Of a stretch of DNA of 64,000 nucleotides, positions 61,481-64,000 are shown in pieces; positions within the stretch are counted from its first letter, which is position 1; each line of letters opens with the position of its first letter. The DNA comes from JAKACA01 sp963735115 (GTDB lineage: Bacteria; Actinomycetota; Acidimicrobiia; Acidimicrobiales; Bog-793): NCBI GenBank assembly GCA_963735115.1, contig CAVTJR010000001.1:1426001-1490000 (forward strand). Direction: 5' to 3'. The notes under the pieces were generated by a model. The model searched no databases. It was not told the DNA's origin and saw only the letters and a program-made list of their open reading frames with translations. A program made the translations under genes and the position numbers.

Positions 61481-62536
61481 ATGACGTCTCCGAGCAGTTG
61501 GTCCAAAGGCGAAGAGCATCCGCAAGCCGACCTTGATCCCTCCGTTGTCAACGTGGTGACCAGGAGTCCGCTGCCGTGCCTCGTCATCGAGGTGCCTTCT
61601 GAATTGATCGTCGTAGCGAGTCCGGCGGCGGCTCAGCTCCTCGAGCCTGCAGGCGGAAGCGTGGTCCAGAAACACCTCGAAGATTTTCTCGCCGACGAGC
61701 CCACCGGAGCCCTCCAGCTACTGCTCTCCGGCCGACTTCAGGGCTACGAGGCCGTGCGTACCTTCCGGCGAAACGGCGACGAGATCCCCTTTCACATCTG
61801 GGTGCAAACACTCCGAGACGTTGCCCCAACTCGATATGTCCTGATCGTGGCATGGGAGGGGACCGAGACAGGGATGCCGCCGGTACCCCCCACCGCAGGC
61901 GCCGAGCGACCGGTCGTTGGCACCGTCGATCGCGACCTCGTCATCGACCGGGTCAGCTTTGACGCGCAAGGACTTCTCGGCTTCGCCCCAGAGGCCTTGA
62001 TCGGGCAATCGCTCCTGCGTCTTGTGACAGAACCCGACATAGCCGGCGTCCTGCTGGCACTGGCCCAGTCGGCTACGACGGGTCGGGGTGTGACTCAGCG
62101 AGCGCGACTTCAGAACGCAGCGGGGGCACTCGTGCTGTGTTGGGTACTCCTGCTGCCCCTCGCGCCCGTGCCGAGTGCGGCCTTTGCTCTCTTGCCAGGG
62201 GACGAGCGCATCGACGACGCCGTCACATCGGAGAGGGCGATGCTGCAGATCATCGAGCGCCTCGGAAGCACGATCGACGGTGCCACTATCTCGCGCCAAC
62301 TCGCGAGGGTTCCGTGGGCCTCGTCCCGACTGACCCGACTGTCGTGTCGCGAACTGGACATCGTGCGGCGGCTGGCAGCAGGCGATCGTGTTCCGGCGAT
62401 CGCGGCGTCGCTTTACATCAGCCAGAGCACCGTTCGCAACCACCTGTCCAAGGTCTTCCGCAAGCTCGGCGTCCATTCCCAGCAGGAGCTAATTGACTTG
62501 CTGAGAGAAATGAGCGATCCGCCGCCTAACGAGTGA
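61481..62536 (+). CDS. PAS-domain LuxR-type transcriptional regulator (paralogue 2)
   Basis: 351 residues, collinear with the regulator at 34232. The first PAS-like part is RSPLPCLVIEVPSELIVVAS, the second is VVGTVDRDLVIDRVSFDAQG then LIGQSLLRLVTEPDIAGVLL. The LuxR HTH is LTRLSCRELDIVRRLAAGDR with ASLYISQSTVRNHLSKVFRK and the shared tail VHSQQELIDLLREMS. Start at ATG 61481. It precedes the EAL gene by about 150 bp, suggesting a functional link to c-di-GMP. Confidence 0.85.
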   Translation: MTSPSSWSKGEEHPQADLDPSVVNVVTRSPLPCLVIEVPSELIVVASPAAAQLLEPAGGSVVQKHLEDFLADEPTGALQLLLSGRLQGYEAVRTFRRNGDEIPFHIWVQTLRDVAPTRYVLIVAWEGTETGMPPVPPTAGAERPVVGTVDRDLVIDRVSFDAQGLLGFAPEALIGQSLLRLVTEPDIAGVLLALAQSATTGRGVTQRARLQNAAGALVLCWVLLLPLAPVPSAAFALLPGDERIDDAVTSERAMLQIIERLGSTIDGATISRQLARVPWASSRLTRLSCRELDIVRRLAAGDRVPAIAASLYISQSTVRNHLSKVFRKLGVHSQQELIDLLREMSDPPPNE

Positions 62537-62682
62537 CACCTCGCCTATAGCCAACGCCTGTGCGGTCCAAGAGACTGGTCCGGACATGTCGGTAGGTGAC
62601 TCCGCGATGACTCGCGTCCGCAGAGCCCGCAAGAGCGAAGCGAGCAGCGCATGCAGTCTTACCTCGCGACCTTGATGACCAG

Positions 62683-63945
62683 TTGACCGGCCGAGGTGAC
62701 CGGGCGGCACTGAAAGCGCTCACGTCAATGCGACGTGAGCCAGGAGTCGCGCTCGTCCTGCTGGATATCGATCGGTTCAGGATCGTCAACAGGGCGCTCG
62801 GGCATCAGGTTGGCGACGAGGTGCTGGCCGTCGTCGCTGAGCGGTTGCTCGCATGGGCGAGCCCGAACGTGACGGTAGGTCGGGTCGGGGATGACGAGTT
62901 CGCTCTCATCATCAGGTCCGGCTTCGACGCCCGGGTCGCCATCGCCTACGGAACACATCTGGTAGCTCTCCTTGGTCAGCCGATGGTTTTCAGGGGAGAA
63001 CGGCTCCGGATCACTGTGAGCGTGGGCATCGCCCTGTCGGACAGCGGGGCGAGCGCGACCGACTACCTCCTTCTCGACGCCGATCTGGCCCTCACTCGAG
63101 CAAAGCACCTGGGTGGCAACCGCTTTGAGCTCCTCGACGAAACGGCACGCCGGTCAGCGGTCTCTTGGGCGCAGCTGGAGGCCGATCTGCGGAATGCCGT
63201 CGACGACCGCCAGCTGGGGGTACATTTTCAGCCGGTTGTGCGCTTCGACGGCACCATCGTTTCCGTCGAAGCGCTGGCCCGCTGGTCACACCCGAGGCGC
63301 GGGTCGGTCTCACCCTGTGACTTCATCCCGCTGGCGGAGGAGGCGGGACTCATCTCGCTCTTGGGCGCGCAGATGATCGAAATGGCGGCAGAACAGGTTG
63401 CCCGATGGCGTCGCTCGCTCACGCCCTGGCTTCAGCTCTCGGTCAACGTGTCCGCCCGGCAACTGGCTGAGGAGGGAGCAGCAGGCGCCATACGCGACGC
63501 ACTCTCAAGCACCGGGCTCATGCCATCGGCCGTTTGCTTGGAGCTGACGGAGACGGCCTTTCTCGAGGACCACGAACACGCGGCGGCTGCCCTGGCAGAG
63601 TTGCGTGCAGAGGGGATGGAGATCGCCGTGGACGACTTCGGGACGGCATACTCCTCTCTGCTGTATGTGCACCGATTCCCGGTTCAGGCTCTCAAGATCG
63701 ACCGATCCTTCGTTGCCGGCCTCGGCAGCGATCGAACTGCTGCCGCCATCATTGGTGCCGTCATTCAGCTGGCTCACTCCCTGGGGCTGACTGTCATCGC
63801 TGAAGGGGTCGAAACCGAGCAGCACCTTCGGGCGCTGCGAGACCTTGGATGTGATCTCGGGCAGGGTTACTACTGGTGTCCCCCGCTGCCGGCAATGGAA
63901 ATGGAAGCGCTGCTCAGGCGAGGGAACCAGATCGACCCGGGCTGA
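62683..63945 (+). CDS. EAL phosphodiesterase with degenerate GGDEF domain
   Basis: 420 residues. GGDEF-like domain at about 1-160 (LVLLDIDRFRIVNRALGHQV; active site reads R-V-G-D-D-E-F instead of G-G-D-E-F). EAL at about 165-415 with VSVEALARWSHPRRG, CLELTETAFLEDHEHA and AVDDFGTAYSSLLYVH, all key residues present. It should hydrolyse c-di-GMP. The only start is TTG 62683, inside the normal L-T-G-x-x-x-R opening of the domain; D-L-D-D-Q precedes it in frame, so the 5' end seems truncated. Confidence 0.82.
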   Translation: MTGRGDRAALKALTSMRREPGVALVLLDIDRFRIVNRALGHQVGDEVLAVVAERLLAWASPNVTVGRVGDDEFALIIRSGFDARVAIAYGTHLVALLGQPMVFRGERLRITVSVGIALSDSGASATDYLLLDADLALTRAKHLGGNRFELLDETARRSAVSWAQLEADLRNAVDDRQLGVHFQPVVRFDGTIVSVEALARWSHPRRGSVSPCDFIPLAEEAGLISLLGAQMIEMAAEQVARWRRSLTPWLQLSVNVSARQLAEEGAAGAIRDALSSTGLMPSAVCLELTETAFLEDHEHAAAALAELRAEGMEIAVDDFGTAYSSLLYVHRFPVQALKIDRSFVAGLGSDRTAAAIIGAVIQLAHSLGLTVIAEGVETEQHLRALRDLGCDLGQGYYWCPPLPAMEMEALLRRGNQIDPG

Positions 63946-64000
63946 GGCGGCTGAGGACTTCGAGAGGTGGCGGCGTCTGTGGCAGCACCGCCGGGACGCC

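Noticed and set aside
60857..61675. 272-codon minus-strand ORF
   Set aside because: Its better half is antisense to the PAS-LuxR gene at 61481 and the rest has no recognisable protein features.

Overview
The window comes from a high-G+C actinobacterium. The evidence is GC-rich codon use with frequent GTG and TTG starts, a deazaflavin (F420)-type nitroreductase, a DivIVA-like protein, many LuxR, HxlR and TetR regulators, and actinobacterial-type conjugation genes. An acidimicrobial or related lineage is plausible but cannot be fixed from this sequence. Two open reading frames are broken by single-base shifts (near 24159 and 30474), so either some genes are decaying or a few indel errors remain.

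Region 1 (1 to about 9.58 kb) is the right end of an integrative and conjugative element. A leftward operon encodes a VirB4-like ATPase (partial), a PrgI-family protein, a TrbL/VirB6-like membrane protein, a T4SS pilin and a sigma-like protein. Then come an iteron-like repeat cluster, a GNAT acetyltransferase, a stand-alone Clp N-domain protein with a zinc ribbon and a catalytically dead resolvase-domain protein. A divergent, translationally coupled rightward operon holds a DNA methyltransferase, a paralogue without its catalytic motif, a small protein and a large serine recombinase whose frame runs into tRNA-Ala(CGC).

Region 2 (9.6 to 26.1 kb) looks like core chromosome: moeA-moaA-moaC (molybdenum cofactor), an FmdB-type zinc ribbon gene behind a CIRCE operator, a PHP phosphoesterase, TldE/TldD, an AIM24-family protein, a DivIVA-like coiled-coil protein, a ferritin-like protein, an alpha/beta hydrolase, a VOC protein, a divergent HtrA/HxlR pair, two methyltransferases (one frameshifted) and a deazaflavin-dependent oxidoreductase.

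Region 3 (26.11 to 34.00 kb) is a complete 7.8-kb integrative element in the 3' end of tRNA-Lys(TTT), bounded by perfect 47-bp direct repeats. It carries a tyrosine integrase, a convergent toxin/antitoxin pair, a membrane protein, a degenerate and frameshifted sensor kinase, an apparently intact sensor kinase, a nucleotide-cyclase/receiver/LuxR fusion protein and a hypothetical gene.

Region 4 (34.2 to 50.6 kb) is an accessory stress and signalling zone: a PAS-LuxR regulator, a hydrolase remnant, DUF2252, twin TetR genes, a diacylglycerol-kinase-like enzyme, HdeD divergent from an accessory FtsH, DoxX, a PAS-GGDEF-EAL-REC protein, a PAS hybrid histidine kinase, a tRNA-Pro 3' fragment, and a sedolisin (S53) peptidase with IPT/TIG domains.

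Region 5 (50.9 to 59.9 kb) is a self-contained alpha-glucan import and breakdown operon: ROK regulator, GH15, ABC binding protein, two permeases, GH66 dextranase-like enzyme without a signal peptide, and its own ABC ATPase. The most likely substrate is isomalto-/dextran-type oligosaccharide. Region 6 (60 to 64 kb) has a lipoprotein, a diverged copy of the ROK gene leader, a second PAS-LuxR paralogue and an EAL protein with a degenerate GGDEF domain.
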